A DNA stretch of 64,000 nt from Panorpa germanica (GCA_963678705.1 OY783205.1:28759034-28823033); one strand, 5' to 3'. Shown: positions 1 to 13,300, numbered from the stretch's first letter. Numbers and translations are program-made. Notes: generated by a model from the letters alone, not told the origin.

Positions 1-676
1 TGGTGATATTTATTTCTTTATCATCATACTAAAAATGATTAAGCAGAAAAATAAGTCAATAAAGGGATTCAAGTGTTGATCAATTAAAGAGACGATAATT
101 ATGAAAATTGCAATTCTCAATGAAAATATGTAACTAGAGTATATAAATGAATCTTGAATTCTTTACTAACAAAATCATTTAACTACATATTCAACAATAT
201 ATGGTACGTACGTATTGTGAAATGAAATAATTTTGTAATAGTTTTATTAAAAAAAACCATTTTATTATTTTTAGAGATTCTCATTACTATTACAACTTAT
301 TAACAAATCTAATTGAATTGTTTCCATTTGGACAAGAAAAATGTTAGAAACAAGGAATGACGTCGCTTTCCGCAAATCCACAATACGTTAGAAGGATATG
401 AAAAATTGTGATAGTGCTACAGGTATAAAAACCATAGTATTTTAATAGGCTATTTAATATTACAATTATGATTATATACCAAGAATTTAATATTTTGTTA
501 TCTCATAAAAATATTCCTTAGTTTAGTAATTATTCATATAATTAAAAATGCACCAATAAAAATTCTTACAATATTTATTAAGAAAAAAGAAAGACATATA
601 AATTGCACAATAAAGATGTAAAAGCTAAACAAATCAAAATTAATAAAAAATAGTATATAAAATAAAATTGAACTCG
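1..676. other. AT-rich flank downstream of PLK4
   Basis: Sequence beyond the PLK4 stop codon. It presumably contains the PLK4 3' UTR, because the minus strand carries an AATAAA hexamer near 568-575, about 100 bases past the stop. I see no coding exon, RNA gene or clear repeat here. Confidence 0.5.
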
Positions 677-3600
677 TCATCTGAGTCCTTGTCGTGCTGA
701 ATTTGTGGGTTGAGTCATTAAATGTTTCAAAACATAAGGCATCTCTGATAATCTTGATCTTACTAAACTAGGTAATTCATCCACATTTTTAACTGAATAA
801 TTATTGAAAGTACCATCAGGCAAGCTGTAATTAATTCCATCACCCGACAGGACGGTTAAACGTGCTCCATCCGAATAGGTAACTTGAACTTCCCCCGAAG
901 AAGACTAAATTTAAATGAAGAAATAAATTATTTTTTAGTAACACTTACATTAAGTATATATGTATAATCACAAAATGTTATACCTGGGTTGCAGTTCCAA
1001 TTCCAGGGACATTTACGCGTCTTGCAAATTCAAAATTCTGATGATTAGGCTTATGCGGTTTTAAAATTTGAGGGTTTGAAGACAATCCAGTCATTGAAGA
1101 AATACCAAATGAAAGCATCTTTAAAAATAAGTTATTGAATATTAATATTTATTTAAAAAAAGTAAAACAAAAACTTGTATACGTAAACATACTCGTGGTG
1201 TTGAATTTTGCGAAATATTTTCTTTTCCTCGACCGCTATAGGTATCATTTTTTGGAAAAGGTCTTCGTCCTACCGTGACAGGAAAGAAAGTTGCATCATG
1301 TGCCAACTGTGAGATGGTCTTTTCCACGATTCGGCATTTTTCCAAACACTACAAATATGGAAAAGTTTTGTCATATTTTATTCATTTAGAATGTTTAAAA
1401 CTCTATCTATTTACCTGTTGATAGTGTTCCCACATAGTCCTTGTTTCGCTAGTGTGTAAATCCGAATTTTGTGGATTAGGAGGCGAAACTGATCGACCTT
1501 CTCGATCAATTAAACGAACTCCTGAAGCTTCAGAATGCGTTACTTTTCCTCCTAAAGCAGATAAAATTGTATCACAACAAATGATTCAATTTGAATAGTT
1601 ACGAGGAAGTATTCACGAACTCACCGTCATAGAAACCTACTTCAAAATCTTCCATGGTTTCCATCAGTTGACATTTAGCTAGTTCGGTGTACAACGTAAT
1701 TTTCGGTGTTTTGGCACGAGATAAATATACGAACCTGGCAGCATAGATGTATTTTTTGGAGTGCTTAGCTGGTAAGCTCTCATAACTGTATATTTCATCG
1801 GCTCCTTTGAATGGTGTAGATGGGGGACTATTTTCCACAGGCACCCCGCTAAAATATTGATCATGTATTTATTTTCAGGATCATGTTTTACAAATTTTCA
1901 TTTATTCAAACATACCGTCCTTGCTCAGGCTGATATATTATAATTCTAAGTCCATCTTCAGTTATTCTGCAAACATCAACAACGCGTTCTTCTTTAGAGT
2001 GACCTTTAATTTTCAAAAATTCTACGACGACTTCCCTGGAGGCAAGAATACTTAAAATTGCATTTTTAGTTCGGTGTCTGGTTGGTAACAGGCGTACTGC
2101 TGAAAATGGAGGCACACCTATATATCGGTTAATTGCAGGTCTTCCTGTATCTGAAAAAAAGAAATAAAATTAGTTCAACGGGTTAAGATTAATATTGTAA
2201 CTGTAATTGTTATTGACGCATAATTTCACTTACCCGGAGAGTTCCTGCCAGCTAACTTTTTACTATTGTTTTCATCATTTTTACTTTGTTGAGATGTTTG
2301 TACACGTGGTACTTCTGATGAAACAGATGGATTATAATTTATTTCTGTTGATTTAGGTTTTGCGAATTGCTGAAATACTTCATTGTTGTCGTTATGTAAT
2401 ATTTGCTTAATTTCATTGGGATTATATTTATGGTACGCTGAATTATTTATTTCTCCTTTTTTATGTAAATGCCTTGAATTGGACATACTGCCGAATTCTT
2501 CAAAATTATCTTTATGATTATTAATAAAGTTTTCCTTATAAAGGTTAGTTGAGTGTGCTTCATTTAATTTTAAACCGTTATTAAAATCGATTTCAAAATT
2601 TTTGAACCCTCCAGGATCAATTTGTTTTGCAATTGGTCGATTTTTACTATCACCGTTTAATGATGACTGATATTTACATATACCGTCAAGTACGTTTGAA
2701 TAATTTGATGTTTCATTATCGCTGTGATACGGATTTACGTGAGAAGGATTTCCGAAATGCTTGTCACAGCTTGGATGTGCGCAAACACATCTCTCATTAC
2801 CCTTGCTTGCCCTTGTTATTGCCTTTTGACATGATACTGGTTTATCATACTGATCTGTTTGAGCGCTGTTCATTAAATAATTTTGGGATTGTGACATTCC
2901 ATAATATTGCTTTTCCATTAATTGAGGTTTGTTGCTATAGTGACGGTTTTCTAATAATGATGTATGACAGCCGCTTGAATATCCAACACTGTCTCCTGCA
3001 GATAATTTGTTCTTATGATATACTGGCTGTGGTGCAGGTAGGGGTCGCCGTTCTTCTGATCGTGATCTGTAATAGTTATTCATGCGTATAGTACATGCGT
3101 GGCAAATTGTTTTTTGTTTGTTACACGTAATATTAGTACCTATATCTTGCTATATTAGAACTAGCTCCGCTCGATATTGTATGGACTCCACTATCTTGGG
3201 ACGCAATCGTATTACTATTATTTGATTGACTATTTCGTGCATTACTCGTCATAAATGGATGAATTAATATCTCATTAACTCTAATTCGCTGCACAGGATT
3301 TTTCTGTAGAAGTCTATCTATAAGATCCTTAGCATCAGTGGAAATATAGTCCGGAATCTACGATTTTAATTATATGACTCATCAGTTCTTAAAAGTGAAA
3401 TTTATATGAGTTACTTATATCTCAATCTTTTTAAATATATTATTTTACCACATAAGGAGCCATCACAACTCGGGTTAATGTACTCTGAATAGCATTCGCG
3501 TCGAATGGAGGTTTACCAACAAGTAATGTGTACAGTAAACATCCGAGCCCCCATACATCAACAGGTAGACCATGCGCAGTTCTAGTAGCTACCTCAGGAG

Positions 3601-4495
3601 ATATGTAATTGGGGGTCCCGCACATAGTTGTATGCTTTTCGTTGGGTCGAGTCAATTGCGTGGCTAATCCAAAATCTGCTATTTTCTAGAAACAAAAGAT
3701 TCGCGTCATTTTAATTTTGTATTAATTTTATCGAGAATAACTTACGAGAGTATGACTTACTACTTTCATATTCTTAGATAACAATAAATTTGACAATGAA
3801 ATATCCCTGTGAAGTATAGAATGAGAATGTAGATATAGCAATCCATTAACCACTTGTTTGAATATTTGACCTGCTTCAAATTCTGATAGGACCTAGGAAA
3901 AAATGTATTAGCTAAACCATCATAAGAGAATATATATAAATATATATAAAATATAACCAAGAACATCGAGTAAATTCACCTGTCCATTATTTTTAAGATA
4001 TTTTTGCAACTCTCCGTTTTCTGCTAATTCTAAAACAAGATAAATGTTCTGACCATCTTCAAAAAATGTGTACAGTTCTATAATAGCTGGGTGTTTTAGC
4101 CTGGAATGAATAGCAACTTCTTGATGAACTCTTTCAGTCAAGCCTGATTCAATCATTCGCTTTTTGTCTATCTAAAATATAAATATTGTACAATTTTTCG
4201 TTACCACACATAATTGGTTTACCTAAATTATTAATTATACCATCTTTATAGCGACATGGACTCCTGTTTTTTTACATTTGGCACGATGGACGCTAGCAAA
4301 ACCTCCCTTTCCTAAGAAATTGAGAACCTCATAAGCCTGTCAAAATTATAAGCAGTGTTAATAAATTATTATTAGTAGTATAAAAGCTAGGCACCATTTA
4401 TTATTGCGTATGCATTTCTTATGAAATAATGTTCAATATGTAAGTAATAAATACATTAGACTAACCTCTATATTTTCACCAAAAGTTAATGCCAT
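677..4495 (-). CDS. PLK4: Serine/threonine-protein kinase PLK4 (SAK), complete, 13 exons
   Basis: Polo-like kinase 4 is the master kinase of centriole duplication. Exons in transcript order: 4495-4466, 4336-4241, 4171-3980, 3892-3761, 3685-3449, 3357-3140, 3066-2234, 2150-1916, 1848-1625, 1551-1415, 1348-1193, 1118-984, 904-677; phases agree at every junction and give 950 residues. The kinase domain shows the glycine loop GKGGFA (19-24), VAIK lysine 41, HRD with Asp136, DFG at 154-156 and activation loop threonine 170 before MCGTPNY, the same numbering as known for human PLK4. A DSGVHT motif at 284-289 fits the beta-TrCP/Slimb phosphodegron. A low-complexity Asn/Ser linker follows, then a cryptic polo box region (about 580-745) and a C-terminal polo box 3 (about 876-950). 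The start lies in a 10-codon first exon ([10 protein letters not shown]). The catalytic loop reads [11 protein letters not shown] rather than the common HRDLTLSNLLL. Identification is very secure; minor splice borders could shift. Confidence 0.95.
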
Positions 4496-4640
4496 ATCTT
4501 TATCGAATATATAAAATAGTCTGTAACTTAAAAACTAAAGTGTGGGTTCTTTATATTACTATTTTCTAATACAATATTTTAAATAGGTTTTTATATAATT
4601 TTGACGTATATAGCAATTGTAAACAAATGTTTGATTTTGG

Positions 4641-4900
4641 GTGGCCATTTTTTAAAACCGCTAAGTCCAACTGTCATCCAATACCTTTGGTTTGGTCAAC
4701 TTCAAGTTCATTTTTGACTGTTTTCAAAATATCTCTGGTTTTCACTAGTCTTTGACCATCACCATCAATTATCTCTGGTTTTCAGATGTTTTCTGACATT
4801 ACCTAATAGAAAATTTGGGAAAACTTCAGCCAAACCAAGTATTGGATCATATTGGATGAAAGTTAAGTCAAGCGCGATTTTAGATCTTGATTCATGGCCT
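4641..4900. repeat. Short foldback (MITE-like) element upstream of PLK4
   Basis: The left part, around 4670-4710, contains CCAATACCTTTGGTTTGG. Its near reverse complement, CCAAACCAAGTATTGG, occurs around 4833-4850. The pairing continues outwards through AAGTCCAACTGTCATCCAA against TTGGATGAAAGTTAAGTC, and both ends carry GGCC next to an AT-rich run. No coding capacity and no convincing target-site duplication are visible. It lies within about 150-400 bases of the PLK4 start, so it could sit in or beside the promoter. Confidence 0.55.
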
Positions 4901-5020
4901 AAAAGAAAAATTGTACAACTTTTTCTATTTCATGGTGTCAGATCACTTCATTTAGTATACATATAATTTCTGACATATTCTATTTTATTAATTATTTTGC
5001 TCTCTCTTTCCATTCTGTTT

Positions 5021-6077
5021 TTATTTTAGCTATCGCAGTGTCGTATTTTCGAATTCAGTAGCAAAGAATAATATTTACAACATTTTAAATTTTTATAGTG
5101 TTATTTTGAAAAAATGTGTTGCTGTACGGAAGTGCAACATTTTTCTAATAGAAACTCTATTACTTTGTTGTGTGGGAATGGACTCATATATTGAGAATTT
5201 TGATTGATTTTAACTATAGATTTATTGTAGTTGTTATTATTATTTAGTATATTTATTATATATTAGATTATAGTTTACAGATAAAAAGATCTTACAACTT
5301 TTTGGTTTACGTAGTCATCATTTTCAGCGTCCATTAATCTGTGGTCATGTTAGTAAAAAATAATGGCCGCATGGTCGCGTTATCTAGCTCGCGATGTTTT
5401 AATGTAAATATAATGAGGTGCTCCACTTTTGCGAATAATTACTATAATTAAGTAATATGATTATTGTATTTATAAATCAAGTTCGTAAAGCGTGCAAGTG
5501 TTCAAATATATTTTCTGTCATGTTTCAATCGGAAAAGTTTAACTAGAGGTAGGGTTATGTCTAATAATGTTTTCTTGTAATATTATATCGAGTTTGATAC
5601 TGTTCATTTATACGCTATAATTATTCATTAATGGATTGTATAATGAGCTATACATAAACGTTCGTTCATCAATCATTATTATTTCTCCGCAGTAAAATAA
5701 TCTTTAAAACAATCCTTAATATATTTTAAAGTAAATTATGCAAATAACTTCTTATTTTCCATCGGATTTCTTATTTGAAATTGTCCTTCTTGTTGCAGTT
5801 GCAAGAACTCTTGCAGCTACTCGAACTCCAGGTGCTACTGTGAGGCGTTGACAGATTGGACTTTAAAGTGTATGCCTGTTTACAACATTTCGCTGTTACC
5901 ATTGATATTATGGATGGATTATTACATTTCAAGTAAGTTCACAGTTTGAATAATATTTTATCTATTATAGATTTAGGGTTTCCAAAGCTTCTCTTCGTTT
6001 TCATTAAGTATCGGTGACTTTGACCTCTTGCTAAATACAATTTTAATATTATAATGGGTTTGTGAACTCTTTTTAAG
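5021..6077 (+). repeat. Left arm of a ~1.06 kb inverted duplication
   Basis: This block matches the reverse complement of 23984-25056 nearly base for base, with scattered substitutions. Similarity starts at the shared TTTTATTTTAGCTATCG and ends just after TGTGAACTCTTTTTA. The right arm is the natural downstream part of the metalloproteinase gene, so this copy is most simply the derived one. It is about 20 bases shorter near 5330-5350: the right arm has two copies of CTGTGGTC flanking CAGAGATAATA, and this arm has one. That looks like a deletion between short direct repeats here or a duplication there. No transposase or terminal repeats are visible at either edge. Confidence 0.9.
5799..5932 (+). 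pseudogene. Intact displaced copy of metalloproteinase tail exon 13
   Basis: These 134 bases equal the predicted metalloproteinase exon at 24262-24129 with one difference (CTA to ATA, Leu to Ile). Both the acceptor (TTGTTGCAG) and the donor (GTAAGT) are preserved and the frame is open: it reads CKNSCSYSNSRCYCEALTDW and then a hydrophobic stretch. It stands alone on the plus strand, with no other metalloproteinase exon beside it. The nearest downstream sidestep exon (7312) is read in phase 0 while this copy ends in phase 1, so simple inclusion in the sidestep transcript would shift frame. Calling it non-functional is an inference; it could be an unused cassette exon. Confidence 0.8.
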
Positions 6078-7311
6078 TCTTTTTAGTCAAACATGTTTTG
6101 TTTTAATGGCCCTAGTGCTTGTCTTAAACATCAGAAATATGAGTTTAATGTCTTTTGTAAGTACCCTGTGTCTTTATGTACCCTAGACCTTTTCGAAAGT
6201 ACGTCGAAAGTGAAAACAAGTTACGTTGTTGGTTGATTGAAACGAAATAATTGTAGTACATAAAACCCCCAATAGATGACAGATTATTTGTTTTTCTATC
6301 AATAAGGTTGTAATCCTAGATAAGCCATTTGATGTTGACGGATTTCTTGTTTGATTATGTTTCAAGTATACAGATAGTGGTTTATTCTTTATGTTGAAAT
6401 AGAAATAAGATCAATTGATTCACATTTAGAATAAAGAAACTAAGAAAGACATCATCAATCTTGTCGTAAGCAATGTTCTACCAGAAAACAAAAAAAAATA
6501 CAGTGAGCATATAACGAAGAACAAATAAAATATATTGCGCAGTAGTTAGATCCATTGGATTTTTGTTTGTTCGAGATAAATCCCCTATGATATATGGACC
6601 TGGATGAGATCAGTTTATGCTCCTGTTGAAGTAAAACATATATTATGTTATATAATTAGGTTAGGGCTTTCCAGGATTCTGATGCCGCTGCAGACGCGCT
6701 GCTTGGAAATAATATTTTCACTTGATCTTCACTTCATGATTAACTTCAGCCTTAACTTGAATCTTCCAACTGCAAATGTTTAGATTTTTAAGAAATTATT
6801 ACATTGATCTTTATGAACAAATAATTGCTTTGAAAACATGCTTAAAATCAGAAATTCAGAAAATTGATTCCATTAAGGAACTCATGGAATTATAGAATTA
6901 TTATGGAAATAATGGAATTATTGCTAATAATATTCAATAGCCTTGCATCCAGTTTTCCGGAGTAATAACAGCATGCTTTCTATTCTATTATCTTTCTATT
7001 CATTTGATCCCCCCCCCCCCACACAACAACTACTACGCCAATTTCACATAAAAAGGTATACCTGTTACACAACATCCCTGTCCACAATTTCCCCTGTTCG
7101 CAATCGTCCATATCAAAGTCATTACTTCCATTACGTCTTCCAAGTTTCAGAAAATGGCATTTTACTTTTTCCACGTTTATAACAATAAAATACAAAGTGT
7201 TTTCATCTGGCACTTACTAATTTCAACGTAACATTATAACTGATCAGGTTTTTCTAGTTGTACAAGTTGTTGTACTAAGTTTAACGACTTAAACGACTCT
7301 TTTTCCCCCAG
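6078..7311. other. Non-coding stretch upstream of the first sidestep exon in view
   Basis: AT-rich sequence, probably intron of the sidestep gene. A run of about ten C residues followed by CA-rich sequence lies at 7010-7030. I see no Ig or signal-peptide exon on the plus strand here, which is why the 5' end of the sidestep gene is placed outside the window. Confidence 0.5.
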
Positions 7312-10300
7312 GACTCGTTAGATGGCAACGTGAGCATTTCTACATTGACGTTTACACCGACTCGACATGACAATGGTAAAACTTTATTGTGCAGAGCTAG
7401 ACATCCACATTTCGAGGAAGGACAAGCCCTCTACGAAGCCACTCTCGTACTGAACGTATTTTGTAAGTATTTACATGTGTTTTATTCTTCTATCATATTT
7501 TTAATTTAAGATTTTTTTATACCGATATTTCGAGTAACGTCGCTTTAAAATATGGAGGCGCACATGTGAATTGATACACACCGCTTTTATAGGAGTAACT
7601 TGTTTGGATTTTTATTAGGCCATAAATAAAAGGTTGCTGCAGACAACGACTTAGATATGGTCGTTACTCCGTTGCGTCATAAATTCGTTAAAAATTTAAA
7701 TTTCATTACAATCGAATCAGAAGTACATACAGTGGATAACATGATGATAATGTGCTTGTGTCCTCATTTTTCAGTGGTTGATTGAAATTGATGTTAATAA
7801 ATGTGTATTGGCGTGTTTATTTTATTAAATATCTAAATATTGACGGAGATATAGCAATTAAAAATTCGAATTGTAGTTTTAGCGCTAGTAATGGTCGGTC
7901 ATATTTGTATGACGTGAAATGTATTTTAACGTCAGTTATTTGTTGAGTAGGTCAGTGCTGTGGTAATGTTTTGTAGCTGTTGGTAGTCGAAATAATCAAG
8001 TCAAGTCAAAGAATAATAAGCTTGTATTTTATTTAACCCTGCTACGGCAGATATAATATTGAAATTTGATTGTTCCTTGAAATAGCTGTAAACAATATTT
8101 GATATATAAATACATATGTCACATGCATTTGGAATGTGTACAACGTTGAATCCCTTTAATAATTAAAGAGACAAAATGACTTTTTTAATTGTTAATATCT
8201 CTTAACATACAAGGAGTTATTAAAAAATAATTGAACATTTGAGGTTCTAGTAACCCACTTTATCTATATATAATACAGTTTTATAGAAATTTAGACATAG
8301 GACACAAGCCCATTTAAAATATGAAAACCTTTACAAGTATAATTTTTACAATCAATTTTGTTCCATTTTCAGTTATTCCAATTCTTCATCTTGAATTGGG
8401 CTCGAATTTAAATCCCGAAGACATCGAGGAAGGGGATGATGTCTACTTCGAGTGTAAAGTGAATGCCAATCCTTGGGCCTACAAAATAGTTTGGCGACAC
8501 AATGTAAGTCAAGCAATACCATTTTTATTTTTTATTTAAAAAAATTCTAAATTATCTTAGCTATATATCAAAATCACATTTTTTAAATGGCATAGCATCC
8601 CCTCTAGTAACTTTTAGGTTTATATATATTTTTTATTTCCGAAATAAAAGTGTGTTCACAATTTCCGGGTTATATATCCGGTGCGGGGTGAGTGTGTGAT
8701 ATTCAAATTTAAACCATAAAATTCAACCATAGATTGCAAAACTGATAGGGTCAAAATTTACAGCATTCTTTGAGTAACTGAATATGAAGTTAATCAATAC
8801 GATTTTACGATAATTGTAATTATTTAACTTTCCAGTGTTAAATTTAACAGTCAGTTTAGTTGGGTTCAGTTTCAGCTTAGAATGATTATTTATCTTATTA
8901 GCGTTATAAATGACCCATTTTAATGGAACCATTTAATATAATCTCAATTTATTTTGACATAAAACTTTGTTGCATACATTTACATAATATCAGAACCACC
9001 TTGAAGTTGGTTTTCTTGTATATTCCATTAAAGGGCTAATTCAAAAAGTCATATTGTTATATAAATATTACCTTGTATTTACAGTTGTACGCTGCATATA
9101 ATTTCATTAACATCCATTACAACAGAATATCTTAATGTCAAGTTTTTCCAACTATTCACGGATATCATGTCCTATTTACAGAGTGGTATGTTTATAAGGG
9201 TACTTCGTATTAGGGATGGAGGTTAAAACGTGGCATCAGGGATCTAAACTAGATGGGTGTTTCCCGAAAACCCATCCCTTATTTCTAGTAAGAAAGGCAT
9301 ATGTCGGATAACCCTTGCCCCGCGCCCCGCATCCCTCGCTCTGCACACTTCTTAAGTTCGTGCCCTCATCTTTAGGAAACCTTAGGTCTGGCTGACTCGA
9401 TCCACGGCCGTTTTGTCTAATAATAATATGTCATGTTAGATAGACATAGACATAGGACTTCTGATATTGATATATGTTTTGTATATGTTATTATATGATA
9501 TGTGCTAAAACTACTAAACTATTTTATATCCCCCTCCCACCGCCAGTTCTTTATGTATTTCCGGAATTTATAGATTTAGCTTTGTGTTTTGCATAGCGAA
9601 TGAAAAAGTACATATAATTATTCATTTAAGTTTCAATTATTGTAATTCGTCAAGTGTATTTGTATAATAAATGTTTTTATGTAAAATACTAGTGTTTCGC
9701 TGCTATTTGATTTAAAGCAAATAAAAAATTGTTATTAATTATTTAATAACAAAAAGGTCCTTCGAGAAGTTTTGGCGCAATCTATAGCTATCAAAGGAGT
9801 TAGATGCAATCAAGCAATCCGAGAATTGGAAACCGTCAACATCGCAGATAAGCAAACCTCAAGATTATATAGATCCATAGGTCCAAACTCAACCAACATT
9901 ACATTAAGAAAAAATATAAAACAATAGCTTTTGTGATCCGCTTAAAATAATTGATTAAACTATTTGTATTTGAAATAAAATTAAGGACAATGTACTTTTG
10001 AGATAATAGAGATTCTTGAATATTTTATAGGGGTATTTCATTAGATCAGACATTTCATTATACATTGATTATACGAAGAAGATGGACGTACGTCGTCTGA
10101 TTAGGTTTGTGCAGGCAAATCCGATTTTATATGAATCTGGCCACTTAAGGTTTGAGGAAATACAGAAGAGGAAGCGCCTGTGGGAGAGAATTGGACGTCA
10201 ATTGGGATTCACCGGTATGTAGTTACTCTCTTTATTAAATACCTAAATGTTCTAATTGAGTTTTAGCGCTACACATGTCGGACATAATTATGACGTAACA

Positions 10301-13300
10301 TGTGGCACTATTAAGGGATAGGTCAGTTATTTGCTATATGTATGATAAGTGTTCTGTGCTAAGATTCATTATTATTACATATAGAAGCCCATAGCTTACA
10401 ATATCTTAGGTAACCATTGTCTTACATTTTTGTTTCCTGATCTTTGAACAATACAGCTTCTTCCGACTTAAGATAATTTTTAAATATTTCTCGTGGCTTT
10501 TGGATTCTTTGTTTATCGCATTTGCATCCGTCATAAGAAAAGGTCGAAATTTAGTTGCATTTTTTGTTCTCATTTATAATGAATCTAAGTCTTTATGCGT
10601 GTATGTGGTATGGTCAGTTTATTTTATAAAATTATGCAGGATTAATCTATTGACAACATGTCAACGTTCTTTGGGTTGCCTAACCTAAAATTAAAAGTAT
10701 AGATCGATAATAAATAACGTTAAGTGTTGTTTTTAAACTGTTTTTATCTTATGTTTCCAGCCGAGGAATGCAAAAAAAAATGGTGCAACATCCGAGATGC
10801 ATTCCGGAGGAGTTTGAGGAAAAACACAAAAAGACGGTATAAATACCACGAAGAGTTGATGTTGAAACATTGCCCAGGTAATAGAAATACCACGGAAAAC
10901 GGTCCGATTGATAGTAACGAAGAATTAAATCGATCACACCACCACCACCATTAATACTATTTCAGAAACTCCGTTATCACTTTCAGATGCTGTACCACTA
11001 GACGATACCGTACCACCACCTGTTGAAGCTATATTGCCGATAGCTCCACCTGCCGACTTGTGCGCTGGAGCTTCTGCCGCAGAAGCAGGATTACAATATC
11101 TAAATATGATATGTTTTTATGTATTGTTTTTTTTTTACGTTTGTCTTTTGTGTTTGGCTTTATTTTCTTGTTAAATTTAATTTCCATTTTAAAATTCAAT
11201 TATTTAACTTGTTCTATATAAATTTTACATACAAAAATAAATAATTTTTGACTTGTGTACAGGGGATACCGCAAAGAATGCTGTCCGACAGGGGCAGTAA
11301 TTTCATGTCGGAAGTTTTCAAAAAAGTGTGCGAGAGGCTAGGGATTAAAAAACTGGGCACAACAGCTTATAGGCCTAATTGCAACGGGATAGTTGAGAGA
11401 AGCCACCGAACAATAAAAACATATCTGTCACACTATATAGAGAAAGATACCGCGGAGTGGGAAGACCACTTACCACTAGCTATATTCGCCTATAATACGT
11501 CGGTACACTCGGCGATTAAAGAAACATTGTCAGTTTATTTTATAAAATTATGCAGGATTACTATTGACAACATGTCAACGTTCTTTGGGTTGCCTAACCT
11601 AAAATTAAAAGTATAGATCGATAATAAATAACGTTAAGTGTTGTTTTTAAACTGTTTTTATCTTATGTTTCCAGCCGAGGAATGCAAAAAAAAATGGTGC
11701 AACATCCGGGATGCGTATAAGAGGAGTTTAAAGAAGAATACAAAAAGACGTTATAAATACCACGAAGAGTTGATGTTCTTGGAACATTGCCCAGGTAATA
11801 GAAATACCACGGAAAACGGTCCGATTGATAGTAACGAAGAATTAAATCGATCACACCACCACCACCATTAATACTATTTCAGAAACTCCGTTATCACTTT
11901 CAGATTCCGGAGACACATATTCTGTACCATTATCAAAATGGATCTAATATTTAGTCGCAAGTTCTTTTTTTGAAAATTAACCAAATGGCGGCTTTTAACA
12001 GTTACTTTTGGATTAGCGACAAAAAGTATTAGTTTATTGTTAAAAAAAAATCGAAATTTCTAACAAAAATGAAATTCCATCAGTTAAGGACTACTTTTCA
12101 AAATTTTCAAAAAAAATTACACTTTCAGAATCCATTTCTCTGTGTATAGGTTTGAACTGTGTCCATAATTAATAACAAGTAGCTACATATGCAGCAATTT
12201 CTACAATAGTACTGCTACTACAAAATGGTTTTGGGCTCATTTTTCACTGCAGTTGATTCATGCTTTCATTATTGTTTTCATTGAATCCACCGATACACCT
12301 CAAGAGTAAATTATCATTACTCAGAGCTTCATAAATTGAAGGTAAGGGGCGATAATAATAAGATTGCTTGTAAGGATCAAGCACCAAGAATCTTTACCCT
12401 TTGTGCACATCTCATGATGTGGTTCTGCATTAGTAGGATATGTCAGAATCTATTCATCGGCATATTTTCGAAATATCATACTTAAAGAACATGCAAAAAA
12501 ATAAAAATTGATTTTTTGATAAATCTAACTGCACCGTAGCCCTTAAGAAAAAATATAAAACAATAGCTTTTGTGATCCGCTTAAAAGAATTGATTAAACT
12601 ATTTGTATTTGAAATAAAATTAAGGACAATGTACTTTTGAGATAATAGAGATTCTTGAATATTTTAGGGGTATTTCACGAGGAAGATGGACGTCCGTCGT
12701 CTAATGAGCTTGGTGGAGGAAAATCCGATTCTGTATGAATCTGGCCACTCCTCTGGCGAGGAAATACAGAAGAGGAAGCGCCTGTGGGAGGAAATTGCAA
12801 GTCAATTGGGATTCACCGGTATGTAGTTACTCTCTTTATTAAATACCTAAATGTTCTAATTGTAGTTTTAGCGCTACACATGTCGGACATAATTATGACG
12901 TAACATGTGGCACTATTAAGGGATAGGTCAGTTATTTGCTATATGTATGATAAGTGTTCTGTGCTAAGATTTATTATTATTACATATAGAAGCCCATAGC
13001 TTACAATATCTTAGGTAACCATTGTCTTACATTTTTGTTTCCTGATCTTTGAACAATACAGCTTCTTCCGACTTAAGATAATTTTTAAATATTTCTCGTG
13101 GCTTTTGGATTCTTTGTTTATCGCATTTGCATCCGTCATAAGAAAAGGTCGAAATTTAGTTGCATTTTTTGTTCTCATTTATAATGAATCTAAGTCTTTA
13201 TGCGTGTATGTGGTATGGTCAGTTTATTTTATAAAATTATGCAGGATTACTATTGACAACATGTCAACGTTCTTTGGGTTGCCTAACCTAAAATTAAAAG

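Noticed and set aside
5799..7462. A sidestep-metalloproteinase fusion using the displaced exon copy
   Set aside because: The copy ends in phase 1 and the next sidestep exon is read in phase 0, so direct joining shifts the frame. The copy is also entered in phase 2 and has no evident upstream partner.
10906..10954. His-run (HHHHH) ending a frame after the MADF domain
   Set aside because: It lies in intron 2, between a good donor (CCAG|GTAATAG) and acceptor (TTTCAG) conserved in all three copies. The His codons are a CAC run in the intron.
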